Assembly: GCF_003627815.1 (NCBI RefSeq) | Contig: NZ_CP032698.1 | Coordinates: 6,510,001-6,574,000 of the forward strand | Direction of reading: 5' to 3' | From: Streptomyces hundungensis | GTDB lineage: Bacteria; Actinomycetota; Actinomycetes; Streptomycetales; Streptomycetaceae | Length of the DNA: 64,000 nt | Shown: in pieces, positions 8,930 through 16,747 of the stretch | Layout: every line of letters starts with the position of its first letter | How positions within the stretch are numbered: position 1 is the first letter of the stretch | Program-made: the position numbers and the translations under genes | Notes under the pieces: model-generated | The model's database searches: none | What the model saw: the letters and a program-made list of their open reading frames with translations, nothing else | What the model was told of the DNA's origin: nothing

Positions 8930-9240
8930 GTTTGCCCAGCCGCCCGCCCGTGACGGGGGTGGAAAGGTCGGGCTCCAGGGGCTCCGCCCCTGCGCCGGCC
9001 GGGGGCTCTGCCCCCTGGACCCCCGTGGGGTTTGCCCACCCGCCCGCCCGTGACGGGGGTGAGAAGGCGAGGTTCCAGGGGCTCCGCCCCTTGCCCCGGC
9101 CGGGGGCTTTGCCCCCTGGACCCCCGTGGGGTTTGCCCGCCCGCCCGCCCGTGACGGGGGTGGGAAGGCGAGGTTCCAGGGGCTCCGCCCCTTGCCCCCG
9201 CCGGGGGCTCCGCCCCCTGGACCCCCGTGCGGGTTTGCCC
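8930..9240. repeat. Three tandem ~100-bp GC-rich repeats
   Basis: The gap 8847-9340 has no credible gene. From 8930 it holds three units starting at 8930, 9030 and 9131, with a fourth beginning at 9233. Each contains GTTTGCCC, CCGCCCGCCCGTGACGGGGG, a CAGGGGCTCCGCCCCTG hairpin and a GGGGGCT-GCCCCC hairpin. Open frames across it are low-complexity artefacts. Confidence 0.85.
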
Positions 9241-9278
9241 ACCCCGGACGAATCCGCCAAGCCCAAGCGCCCTTTTCA

Positions 9279-9362
9279 GGGGCGCGGGGAACTGCGCGCC
9301 CAGCCACCCACGGCCCGCAGCCAAAGCAGCCAAGGGCCGGTTAGGGGCGCGGGGAACTGCGC
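9279..9362. repeat. Two copies of the GGGGCGCGGGGAACTGCGC repeat
   Basis: The 19-bp motif occurs at 9279-9297 and 9344-9362, separated by GC-rich spacer. The second copy overlaps the 3' end of the dapA-type gene and encodes its last residues. The same motif recurs near 24.3, 31.4-31.6 and 44.5-44.6 kb. Confidence 0.85.
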
Positions 9363-10255
9363 ACATACCCCGCACCCCCCGGCCCCGCACTCCCCGCAAG
9401 CACCACATCCCGCGCCACCCCCAGCCGCGCAACCTCCCCCGGGGACGCCGGAAGGAGGGGCGCCCGGACCGGCAGGTTCAGGAGGGACTTGGCCGTTACC
9501 GTGCCCGGCAGGCCGGACGCCATCATCAACTCCACCAGCGGCAGCACCAGTTGGTTGAGGCGAGCCGCCTCGGCCGGCGCCCCCGCGTCGTACGCGTCCA
9601 GCACCGCCCGCAGCGGCCCCGGCGCCACGTTCGCGACCGTGCTCACATAGCCCGCGCCCCCCACCGCGTACAGCGGAAGGTTCAGCTCCTCGCACCCCGA
9701 GTAGTACGCCAGCGCCGTACGGCCGATCACCTTGGTCGAGCCGAGCAGGTCGTACGCGCAGTCCTTCACCGCCACGACACGCTCGTGCTCCGCGAGCCGC
9801 AGCATCGTGTCGACCTCGATGCGCGTGCCCGTGCGGCCCGGGATGTCGTACAGCATCACCGGCAGCCCCGTCGCGTCGGCCACCGTGCGGAAGTGGGCCT
9901 CCACCGCGTCCTGCGGGGGCCGGCTGTAGTACGGGGTCACCACCAACAGGCCGTCCGCGCCCGCCCGTTCGGCCGCCCGGGCCAGCTCCACGGTGTGGGC
10001 GGTCGACGCGCTGCCCACGCCCGCCACGACCGCGGCCCGGTCGCCGACCGCCTCCACCACGGCCCGTACCAGCGCGGTCTTCTCCTCGTCGGACGTCGTC
10101 GGCGACTCGCCGGTCGTGCCGTTCAGGACAAGCCCGTCGCAGCCGTTGTCGACCAGGTGCGCGGCCAGCTCCTGCGCGGCCGGAAGATCGAGTTCGTACG
10201 AGGCGGTGAACGGCGTGACCATGGCGCACAGCGCCCGCCCGAAAGTTGTCTTCAT
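9341..10255 (-). CDS. dapA: 4-hydroxy-tetrahydrodipicolinate synthase-type aldolase
   Basis: A 304-residue class I aldolase of the DapA/NAL family. NGTTGES is the pyruvate-binding loop, YDIPGRTG carries the catalytic Tyr, and VAVKDCA carries the Schiff-base Lys. It would condense pyruvate with aspartate semialdehyde at the entry to lysine/diaminopimelate synthesis. Proximity to dapD supports this, though Streptomyces often have several DapA paralogues. The last residues (RSSPRP) and the TAA stop come from an intergenic repeat rather than family sequence. Confidence 0.85.
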   Translation of the reverse strand: MKTTFGRALCAMVTPFTASYELDLPAAQELAAHLVDNGCDGLVLNGTTGESPTTSDEEKTALVRAVVEAVGDRAAVVAGVGSASTAHTVELARAAERAGADGLLVVTPYYSRPPQDAVEAHFRTVADATGLPVMLYDIPGRTGTRIEVDTMLRLAEHERVVAVKDCAYDLLGSTKVIGRTALAYYSGCEELNLPLYAVGGAGYVSTVANVAPGPLRAVLDAYDAGAPAEAARLNQLVLPLVELMMASGLPGTVTAKSLLNLPVRAPLLPASPGEVARLGVARDVVLAGSAGPGGAGYVRSSPRP

Positions 10256-10346
10256 GGGTGGGCAGTTTTGCCCCGCCCTACGGTTAACGTCTACTTAGAT
10301 TGTCTGGGTTCTGGGATTAGCTCTGCTGAAGAGTGCCCGGCCCCCG

Positions 10347-11912
10347 TCACCACAAGTTCCGCTTCGACCACGTCGGATCCCCCGCGTACGGGTGGAAGGA
10401 ATCCAGGTTGTCCTTCGCCGGATGCCTGCGGCCCGCCGGGCCCGCCGCGAAGGCGCGCAGCAGATTCTCCGTGACCCTCGACGTGAACGTCGCCGTCGTC
10501 CCGTCGATGCCGTGGCCGCCCGCCCCCACCGTCGACTGCACCCATCGCATCGTCCCCGTGTTGAAGACGCTCGCCCCCGAACTCGCCGTGTAATACGCCG
10601 AGTTGGCGAAGGAGCGTACTCCTCGACAGGTCAGGGGCGAGTGGGATATCACCTCCATCGGGCGCGGCGTCGTCTCCGTGCCGTTCGCCCGGTCGTACTC
10701 CGTGCCCACCAGGCCCGGGAACTTCGCGCCCCGCTGGACGCCCGTCCCTTCGAACAGCCAGTGGTCGGGGGAGGTGACCACATAGTCGGCGGTGGTCGGG
10801 TTCGACTCGTACAACGTGCCGGTCAGGGAGCTCTCCGGCTGGGCGTGCGGGGGCTCGCGGAAGTTGGTGGTGGGAGGTTCGCCCTCGCGGCGGCCCGGGT
10901 CCTTGGGCCAGTCGTTCTTGTAGCAGACGATCAGGCGGTGATCGCCGAGCGCGGTGTTCTCCAGGCGTATGCGGCGGAAGCAGGCGTTCGCGCCGAGGAA
11001 GGCTATGTTCGTGCCCCGGTCGCGCACGGCCGTGACCCGGTCGCGCATCGCCTGCGTCCAGTATTCGTCATGTCCCAAAGACAGCACGGCAGTTGACCCG
11101 TCGAGTAGGCGTGGGTCGCGGTCGATGTCCATGTTCGTGACGTACGCCGGGTTCAGGCCCAGCTTCTCCGCCAGCGCCACCACCGGCTGCTCATAGGTGA
11201 GGAAGAGGCCGTCGCCGTCCTGGTGGTAGGGCCGGTCGCAGCTCACCGCGCGCGAGCGGTCCCCGTCGTCGCCGCTCGGGCCGTTGTAGAGGCTGTGGCC
11301 GCCCCATTCGTTGTACGCCTGCCAGGTCGCGACCGCGTTGACGATCACCACCCGGCCCCGGGTGGTGGCCGACCTGACGGTGACCGGGACGTAGCGCTGG
11401 CCGCCGCTGTCGGCGGTGAGGCGGATCAGGTACGAGCCCTCGGGCCAGTTTCCGGTCGTGATCTCGGGGCCGGGCGACCAGTGGGCCGCCGTGACCGTGT
11501 ACGTTCCCGGATCGACCTTCGCGGGGGATTGGCGTATGCCCTTCAGCGGCCCCGACTCCCACACTTTGCGGGCCAGGGCGCCCCCGTACCAGCCCATCCG
11601 GAACGCCTCGGCGCGATACGTCTTCGCGGTGGTGTGCACATGGAGGCGGAAGGAGTCGCCGGGCGCCACGCTCGTACGGTCCGCGTAGCCCTCGACCTCG
11701 TGCTCGGCGCCGCGCCCGGTGAGCCGCCAACTCGCGGTCCCCGGGCGGTCGTTCTCCTGCGCCGGCGGTTGGGGGGAGGGGGAGTGGGTGGCGGCGTCCT
11801 TGCCGCCCCGGTCACCGCCGGGCGCACAGCCCGCCGTTCCCGCCGCTCCCGCCGTGGCGGCCACGCCGGCCGCCCCGAGGAAGGCCCTGCGACTGAATGC
11901 CGCGCGGTCCAT
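10347..11912 (-). CDS. Tat-exported lipoprotein, N,N-dimethylformamidase beta-subunit family
   Basis: A 521-residue protein from the ATG at 11912. The start is set by the twin-arginine signal FSRRAFLGAAG followed by a lipobox (TAGC, Cys29). After a Ser/Pro linker, residues 55-170 form a beta-sandwich (VEGYADRTSVAPGDSFRLHVHT). The rest matches the large-subunit-like domain of N,N-dimethylformamidase (RMGWYGGALARKVW, TYEQPVVALAEKLGL, SLGHDEYWT, FLGANACFRRIRLE). The catalytic subunit partner is absent, so the substrate is unknown. It is divergent from the SDR gene, 119 bp apart. Confidence 0.82.
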   Translation of the reverse strand: MDRAAFSRRAFLGAAGVAATAGAAGTAGCAPGGDRGGKDAATHSPSPQPPAQENDRPGTASWRLTGRGAEHEVEGYADRTSVAPGDSFRLHVHTTAKTYRAEAFRMGWYGGALARKVWESGPLKGIRQSPAKVDPGTYTVTAAHWSPGPEITTGNWPEGSYLIRLTADSGGQRYVPVTVRSATTRGRVVIVNAVATWQAYNEWGGHSLYNGPSGDDGDRSRAVSCDRPYHQDGDGLFLTYEQPVVALAEKLGLNPAYVTNMDIDRDPRLLDGSTAVLSLGHDEYWTQAMRDRVTAVRDRGTNIAFLGANACFRRIRLENTALGDHRLIVCYKNDWPKDPGRREGEPPTTNFREPPHAQPESSLTGTLYESNPTTADYVVTSPDHWLFEGTGVQRGAKFPGLVGTEYDRANGTETTPRPMEVISHSPLTCRGVRSFANSAYYTASSGASVFNTGTMRWVQSTVGAGGHGIDGTTATFTSRVTENLLRAFAAGPAGRRHPAKDNLDSFHPYAGDPTWSKRNLW

Positions 11913-12031
11913 CGCACAACTCCGCTCTGCCGTCCGGTCCCTGCGGGGACCAAGTGTGCGGGAGCCGCACCCGGCCGTGGCATGATCGGGCGCGGGCGCG
12001 GCTGAAAACCGCGATTGAGGAAAACAGCAGT

Positions 12032-12766
12032 ATGAGCGCAGCACGTGTCGCACTGATCACCGGCTCCTCCTCCGGCATCGGCGCCGCCACCGCCCGCCGG
12101 CTCGCCGCGTCCGGGGTCCGCGTCGTGATCAACTCCCGGTCGCCCGAGGCGGGGGAGGAACTCGCCGCCGAACTGCCCGGCGCCCGCTACATCCAGGCGG
12201 ACGTCTCGGTCGACGGGGAGGCCGAGCGGCTGGTCCAGGGCGTCATCGACGCCTTCGGGCGGCTCGACATCCTGGTCAACAGCGCCGGCACCACCCGCTT
12301 CATCCCGCACGACGACCTCGCGGCCGCGAGCCCCGAGGTCTGGCGGGACATCTTCGACGTCAACGTCCTCGGCGTGTGGCAGACCATCACCGCCGCCGCC
12401 CCGCACTTGAAGGCGAGCGGCTCCGGCGCCGTCGTCAACGTGTCCTCGCAGGCGGGCGTCCGGCCGAACGGCAGCTCCATCCCCTACGCCGTCTCCAAGG
12501 CGGCGGTGAACCACATGACGCGGCTGCTCGCCAAGACGCTCGGCCCCGAGGTCCGCGTCAACGCGGTGGCGCCCGGCTTCATCGAGACCCCCTGGTACGA
12601 GGGCGCCGAAGGCTTCGCCGACACCAAGCGGCACGTGGAGAGCGTGGTGCCACTGCGCCGTACCGGAAGCGCCGAGGACGTGGCCGACGCCATCGCCCAC
12701 CTCGTCGACGCCCCGTACATCACGGGCGAGGTCGTGTTCGTGGACGGCGGCGGCAACCTCGTGTGA
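12032..12766 (+). CDS. Short-chain dehydrogenase/reductase
   Basis: A 244-residue classical SDR with the cofactor motif TGSSSGIG (residues 10-17), NSAG, active-site YAVSKAA (Tyr and Lys) and the C-terminal ITGEVVFVDGG. The basic residues after the first strand (NSRSPE) favour NADP(H). It resembles 3-oxoacyl-ACP reductase or glucose-dehydrogenase-like members, but the substrate cannot be told. It stands alone, ending at a shared bidirectional terminator. Confidence 0.88.
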   Translation: MSAARVALITGSSSGIGAATARRLAASGVRVVINSRSPEAGEELAAELPGARYIQADVSVDGEAERLVQGVIDAFGRLDILVNSAGTTRFIPHDDLAAASPEVWRDIFDVNVLGVWQTITAAAPHLKASGSGAVVNVSSQAGVRPNGSSIPYAVSKAAVNHMTRLLAKTLGPEVRVNAVAPGFIETPWYEGAEGFADTKRHVESVVPLRRTGSAEDVADAIAHLVDAPYITGEVVFVDGGGNLV

Positions 12767-12784
12767 GCCCGGTCCAGGGGGGCC

Positions 12785-12821
12785 GTCCGGACCGGGAGGA
12801 GGAAAACCTCCCGGTCCGGAC
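12785..12821. terminator. Bidirectional terminator
   Basis: A perfect 15-bp inverted repeat (GTCCGGACCGGGAGG) with a 7-nt loop AGGAAAA separates the converging SDR and exonuclease genes. Confidence 0.88.
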
Positions 12822-12829
12822 GCCACCCG

Positions 12830-14665
12830 CTACGGGCGGAAGCGGATGACCTGCGGGTCGTGGTCGCTGGTCTGGTTCGCGAACTCCGCGTTGATGTGCA
12901 CGCTGTCGTAGTCGAAGCCACGGACGGCGGGGCTGGTCAGGATCTGGTCCAGGACCTGGGTGTTGCCCTGGTACACGTAGGAGTAGCGCTCCTTCTTCGG
13001 CAGCGTCCGGTAGGCCGAGCGCAGCGCGCCGCCGTCCTCCAGGGCCTTGGTGGTGCCCGAGAAGTCGAAGTCGTTGATGTCGCCGAGCGCCAGCACGTCC
13101 GCGTGCTTGTCGACCGCGAGCAGCTGCTTCACGAAGGCGTTGACGGCCTGCGCCTGCTGGAGCCGCTTGGTCTCCGAGGAGCGCGGCACCGGCTGGTGCT
13201 GGGAGAGCAGGCCCTCGTCGCCACCCTTCGACGCGAAGTGGTTGGCGATCACGAAGACCGTCCTGCCCTTGAACACGAACTCGCCGGCCAGCGGCTTGCG
13301 GCTGTCCTGCCATGCCGGGTTGGCCGGGTCGATCCGGCCGGGGGAGACGGTGAGCGCCGGGTGGCCCTTGGTGCCGGTGACGGCGACGGCGGTCTTGTAG
13401 TCGCCGCCGGGGCGGTCGGTGAAGGAGACCCTGGCCGGGTTGAACAGGAAGCCCTGGCGGATGTTGCCGCCGGGCTCGCCGCCGTCCTTGTTGTTCTCCG
13501 GGTCGATCGAACGCCACTGATAGGCCGGGCCACCCGCGGCGACGATCGCGTCCGTGAACTTCCTTACGGTCGCCGAGGCGTCCACCGTGCCGTCGTTCTT
13601 GGCGCCGTTGTTGTCCTGGATCTCCTCCAGGGCCACGACGTCCGGCGAGGCCAGGTTGGTCACCACGCCCTGCGCCAGCGCGTCGAACTTGGACTGCGGG
13701 TCGGACGGGTCCAGGTTCTCCACGTTGTACGTGGCCACCGCCAGCTCGCCCGTGCGCTGCTTGCGGGTGATCTCGCGCTTGAGGCCGTTGTCCTTGACCG
13801 TGCCGAGGGTGCGCGCCGTGATCGTGTAGCCGCCGAACTGGTTGAAGTCCAGGGGGCCTTCGGTGGTCCCGGTCAGCGTGTCGCCGACGTTCGCGGTGGG
13901 GAAGGGCTGCTGGTCCTTCGGCATCAGGCTCTGGATCTGGAGCCGGCCGGTGTTCTGGTCGGTGTACGAGGCGTACAGGGAGCCGCCGCGCGCGGTCCGG
14001 TTCTCGTGGGGCTTCACCGTGACCCACAGCTCGGAGTACGGGTCGGTGGCGCCGACGACCCGCGAGGTGCCGATGCGGACGTTCATGCCCTCCAGGGACT
14101 CGTAGTAGTCCGTGGCGTACGTCTTGGGGCGCAGGGCGAGGCCGTTGACGCTGTTGCCGGCCGCCGGGTCGCCGTTCGGCGTGTACCGGTCGGGCACCGA
14201 GCGCGCGGTGATGACGACCGGAGCGGGCACCGCGTTGCCCGAGGACAGGACCGTCACGGTCGGCTTCGAGAGCTGGGTCAGCGACTGGTTGCCCGAGGAG
14301 AGCCCGCCGGGAACGTACTCGGTGACGGTGGCGGAGACGTCCACCGCGTCGCCCACCGCGACGGTCGGGTTGGAGCCGGTGAAGACGAAGATGCCCTCGC
14401 TGGTGGCGGGGTTCTTGTCGGGCGCGGTGTCCTGGAACCAGAAGCCCTTGGAGGAGCCATAGGCGCGCACACCGGTGACCACGCCGGTCACGCCCGTGAC
14501 CTGCTGGCCGGCCAGCGGCGATATCCGGGTGGTGCCCTGGACGTCATGGATCTTCGCCGGCACGGGGGCGGCGGGGGCCGCCTGCGAGGAGGCGGCAGAG
14601 ATCAGGCCTGCGGCGAGCGCTGCGGCGACCACGGCGGACACGGCGGCGGTTCTGGGAACGGGCAT
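12830..14665 (-). CDS. Secreted endonuclease/exonuclease/phosphatase family protein
   Basis: A 611-residue exported nuclease. The signal peptide ends near AQAAPAAP (residues 1-30). Residues 35-280 form an OB-fold/LTD-type accessory region. Residues 300-611 are the EEP catalytic domain with AVATYNVENLD, VALEEIQDN (metal-binding Glu), ANHFASKGGDE, LGDINDFD and SDHDP (catalytic His). It should act outside the cell on DNA or phosphate esters, perhaps for phosphate or nucleotide scavenging. On its coding strand a TTGACA (complement at 14751-14756) could be its -35 element. Confidence 0.9.
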   Translation of the reverse strand: MPVPRTAAVSAVVAAALAAGLISAASSQAAPAAPVPAKIHDVQGTTRISPLAGQQVTGVTGVVTGVRAYGSSKGFWFQDTAPDKNPATSEGIFVFTGSNPTVAVGDAVDVSATVTEYVPGGLSSGNQSLTQLSKPTVTVLSSGNAVPAPVVITARSVPDRYTPNGDPAAGNSVNGLALRPKTYATDYYESLEGMNVRIGTSRVVGATDPYSELWVTVKPHENRTARGGSLYASYTDQNTGRLQIQSLMPKDQQPFPTANVGDTLTGTTEGPLDFNQFGGYTITARTLGTVKDNGLKREITRKQRTGELAVATYNVENLDPSDPQSKFDALAQGVVTNLASPDVVALEEIQDNNGAKNDGTVDASATVRKFTDAIVAAGGPAYQWRSIDPENNKDGGEPGGNIRQGFLFNPARVSFTDRPGGDYKTAVAVTGTKGHPALTVSPGRIDPANPAWQDSRKPLAGEFVFKGRTVFVIANHFASKGGDEGLLSQHQPVPRSSETKRLQQAQAVNAFVKQLLAVDKHADVLALGDINDFDFSGTTKALEDGGALRSAYRTLPKKERYSYVYQGNTQVLDQILTSPAVRGFDYDSVHINAEFANQTSDHDPQVIRFRP

Positions 14666-14983
14666 TCACGTACTCCGGGTGATGAGGGAGGAAAGGTGCG
14701 TGCGGCGGTGCGGTTCTACGCGCGTCAATCTCTTGTCTGGGGTGGTGAGTTGTCAAGAGTTCGCGGTGGACGACTACTGACGAGTAAGTGAATCTCCGGT
14801 GCGCCGGGCGCGGTGCCCGTCGCGGCCGGCCCACGGTGAGCCCCGCGGCCGGGGCGTCGGCGGCCGAGCGCACGGCCGGCGCAACGAAACCCGGTGAAAT
14901 GCGTCTACGCTGGGTGCCGCTCGCCCACCGCTGACCCAGTGGGACCGGAGCGCCCAGACCGTACGGCCGAGGAGTACCCCCAG
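14666..14983. other. 318-bp divergent intergenic region
   Basis: It separates the exonuclease (-) from the unknown gene at 14984 (+). TGTCAA at 14751-14756 reads TTGACA on the minus strand. No repeat, RNA gene or further ORF with coding character is visible. Confidence 0.5.
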
Positions 14984-16435
14984 ATGTCCGGAGACCGCCC
15001 CACCCTGCCGCCGGTACGGCTGAACTCCGAGGCGGAGCTGGCCCGGGAGGCCCTGTCCGCCCCGCTGCTCGCCCGCGCCGTGCGGCTCGCCCGCTGGGCC
15101 GGACCCGAAACCCGGGTCGGTGCGGGCGGCGAACTCGTCGAGGAGCAGCTGCCCGCGGCCGCCGCGGAACTCGGCCTGGGGGACGACCAGGACGGCCCGG
15201 CGTACGCGAGCGAGGCCTGGCGGGTCGCGGTCGACACCGGCCTCGTCGACATCGAGGACGCCCCGGCCGCCGGCGAGGACGACGACGCCGAGGGCACCGC
15301 CTCCGCCGGCGAGAACCTGTCCCTGCTCACCGCCGGATCGCCGCACGACGTCCTCGCCCTCTGGCTCGACGCCTTCGACGTGATCTTCGCCGACGCCACC
15401 GCCCCGGTCATCGACGACTTCGCCGACCTCGTCGGCGAGGACGGCGAGATCGACTTCGAGCGCCTCGAATGGGACCCCGAGGAGGAGGCCGACTTCCTCG
15501 AAGGCGTCCTCGGCAACCTGTATCTGCTCACCGTCAGCGAGTCCGGCACCTCACAGGGGCCCGTGCCGCTGCCCGCGCTCGCCGCCTCGATGATCGTCCC
15601 CGACGACATGGGGGAGCCCACCGACGACATCCTGGAGCAGGTCTCCGACGCGATGATGCGCCTCGACGACCAGTTCCGGATCCTGGAGCCGATCGGCCTG
15701 GTCGAGTACGAGCCCGTCGACGAGGCGCTGATGGCCGAGGTCGGCGACGAGCCCACCCCGCCCGTCGACGACGAGGACGTGTCCCGCTACGGCATGGTCC
15801 GGCTGACCCCGCTCGGCCTCTACGGCGTACGGGCCCGGATGCTGGAGGCGGGCGTGGACGCGCCGGCCGTCGGCGACCTGGCCGACAAGGGCGCCGACGC
15901 GCTGCTCGACGGCATCGCCTACTTCCCCGAACTCTCCGCCCGCGCCGAGACCGAGCAGTGGCTGGCCCGGCGCGAACCGGCCGAAGCGGCCGGGGAGTTG
16001 CTCGCGGCCGCCCGGGGTGGCGACGCCGGCGCCCCGCTGCGACGGCTGCACTGCCAGCAGGCGCTCGCCCTGACCGGAGCCTCGGCCGAACCCGCCGTGC
16101 GCGCGGTCCTTCCCGACCCCGAACTCGGAGGCCTGGCCCGGGTGTGGCTCGCCGAGCGCGGCGCCCCCGACGTGCCGCCGCCCTCCGAGACCATGATCTT
16201 CTGGTTGGCCATCGACACCATCGCGGCCCAACTCGCGGTCGAGGGCGACCTGGAGGAGCTCCAGGAACTCGTCGAGGGCCTGGTCGGCCAGCACAGCGGG
16301 TTCTTCGACGCGGCCTGGCGGGTGGAGCACCCCGCGACGGCGGACGTCCTGGAGGCGATGGGACGCCTCCACCCCGACAAGTCCACCGCCAAGGAGGCCC
16401 GCAAGGCGGCCTTCAAGGCCCGCTCCCGCACCTGA
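14984..16435 (+). CDS. Conserved acidic protein of unknown function (paralogue of the gene at 58991)
   Basis: A 483-residue acidic, leucine/alanine-rich, probably helical cytoplasmic protein. I chose the ATG at 14984 because the upstream in-frame region has no coding character. There are no membrane segments or catalytic motifs. The C-terminus (HPATADVLEAMGRLHPD, AKEARKAAFKA) and several internal blocks match the gene at 58991, so the two are paralogues. The HEAT-like helical character suggests a protein-interaction scaffold, which is inference. A terminator follows 29 bp after the stop. Confidence 0.75.
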   Translation: MSGDRPTLPPVRLNSEAELAREALSAPLLARAVRLARWAGPETRVGAGGELVEEQLPAAAAELGLGDDQDGPAYASEAWRVAVDTGLVDIEDAPAAGEDDDAEGTASAGENLSLLTAGSPHDVLALWLDAFDVIFADATAPVIDDFADLVGEDGEIDFERLEWDPEEEADFLEGVLGNLYLLTVSESGTSQGPVPLPALAASMIVPDDMGEPTDDILEQVSDAMMRLDDQFRILEPIGLVEYEPVDEALMAEVGDEPTPPVDDEDVSRYGMVRLTPLGLYGVRARMLEAGVDAPAVGDLADKGADALLDGIAYFPELSARAETEQWLARREPAEAAGELLAAARGGDAGAPLRRLHCQQALALTGASAEPAVRAVLPDPELGGLARVWLAERGAPDVPPPSETMIFWLAIDTIAAQLAVEGDLEELQELVEGLVGQHSGFFDAAWRVEHPATADVLEAMGRLHPDKSTAKEARKAAFKARSRT

Positions 16436-16747
16436 CCTTCCCGCACTCGCCCTCTCGCCCTCTTCTCCGCCCGGCGTCCTCCACGGCCGCCGGGCGGAGT
16501 CATGCCCGGACGCTCCGTGTCCGCCAACTCGGGCTGTGCGGCAGCGAGTTGAGCTTCGTTCGGGCCGGTGCCGCCGGGCCCCGTGAAGGTCGCGCCCACG
16601 CATCCGCCCCTGCCCGCGCCCGTGAAAATCCGTGGCGGGCCTTCGCACCCCGCGCCTAGGGTCGAACTCGTCCCGGTGCGCAGGCAACGGCTCCTTCCTC
16701 GTATGAAATGCGCCGTCGCCGCATCCGATCTCGGGAGGCCATTCACC
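16436..16747. other. 312-bp intergenic region before the TROVE gene
   Basis: It holds the terminator at 16465-16499. A small dyad GCGCA (16678-16682) with TGCGC (16709-16713) lies in the likely 5' UTR. I looked for a Y-RNA-like RNA (long paired ends or a tRNA-like arm) and saw nothing convincing. Confidence 0.45.
16465..16499 (+). terminator. Terminator after the unknown acidic protein gene
   Basis: A perfect 12-bp inverted repeat (CTCCGCCCGGCG) with an 11-nt loop. Confidence 0.8.

Noticed and set aside
8930..9240. Possible CRISPR array
   Set aside because: Units are 100-102 bp with no unique spacers and no cas genes nearby.
16500..16747. A Y RNA upstream of the TROVE gene
   Set aside because: Only short, weak pairings are seen and no conserved Ro-binding stem.
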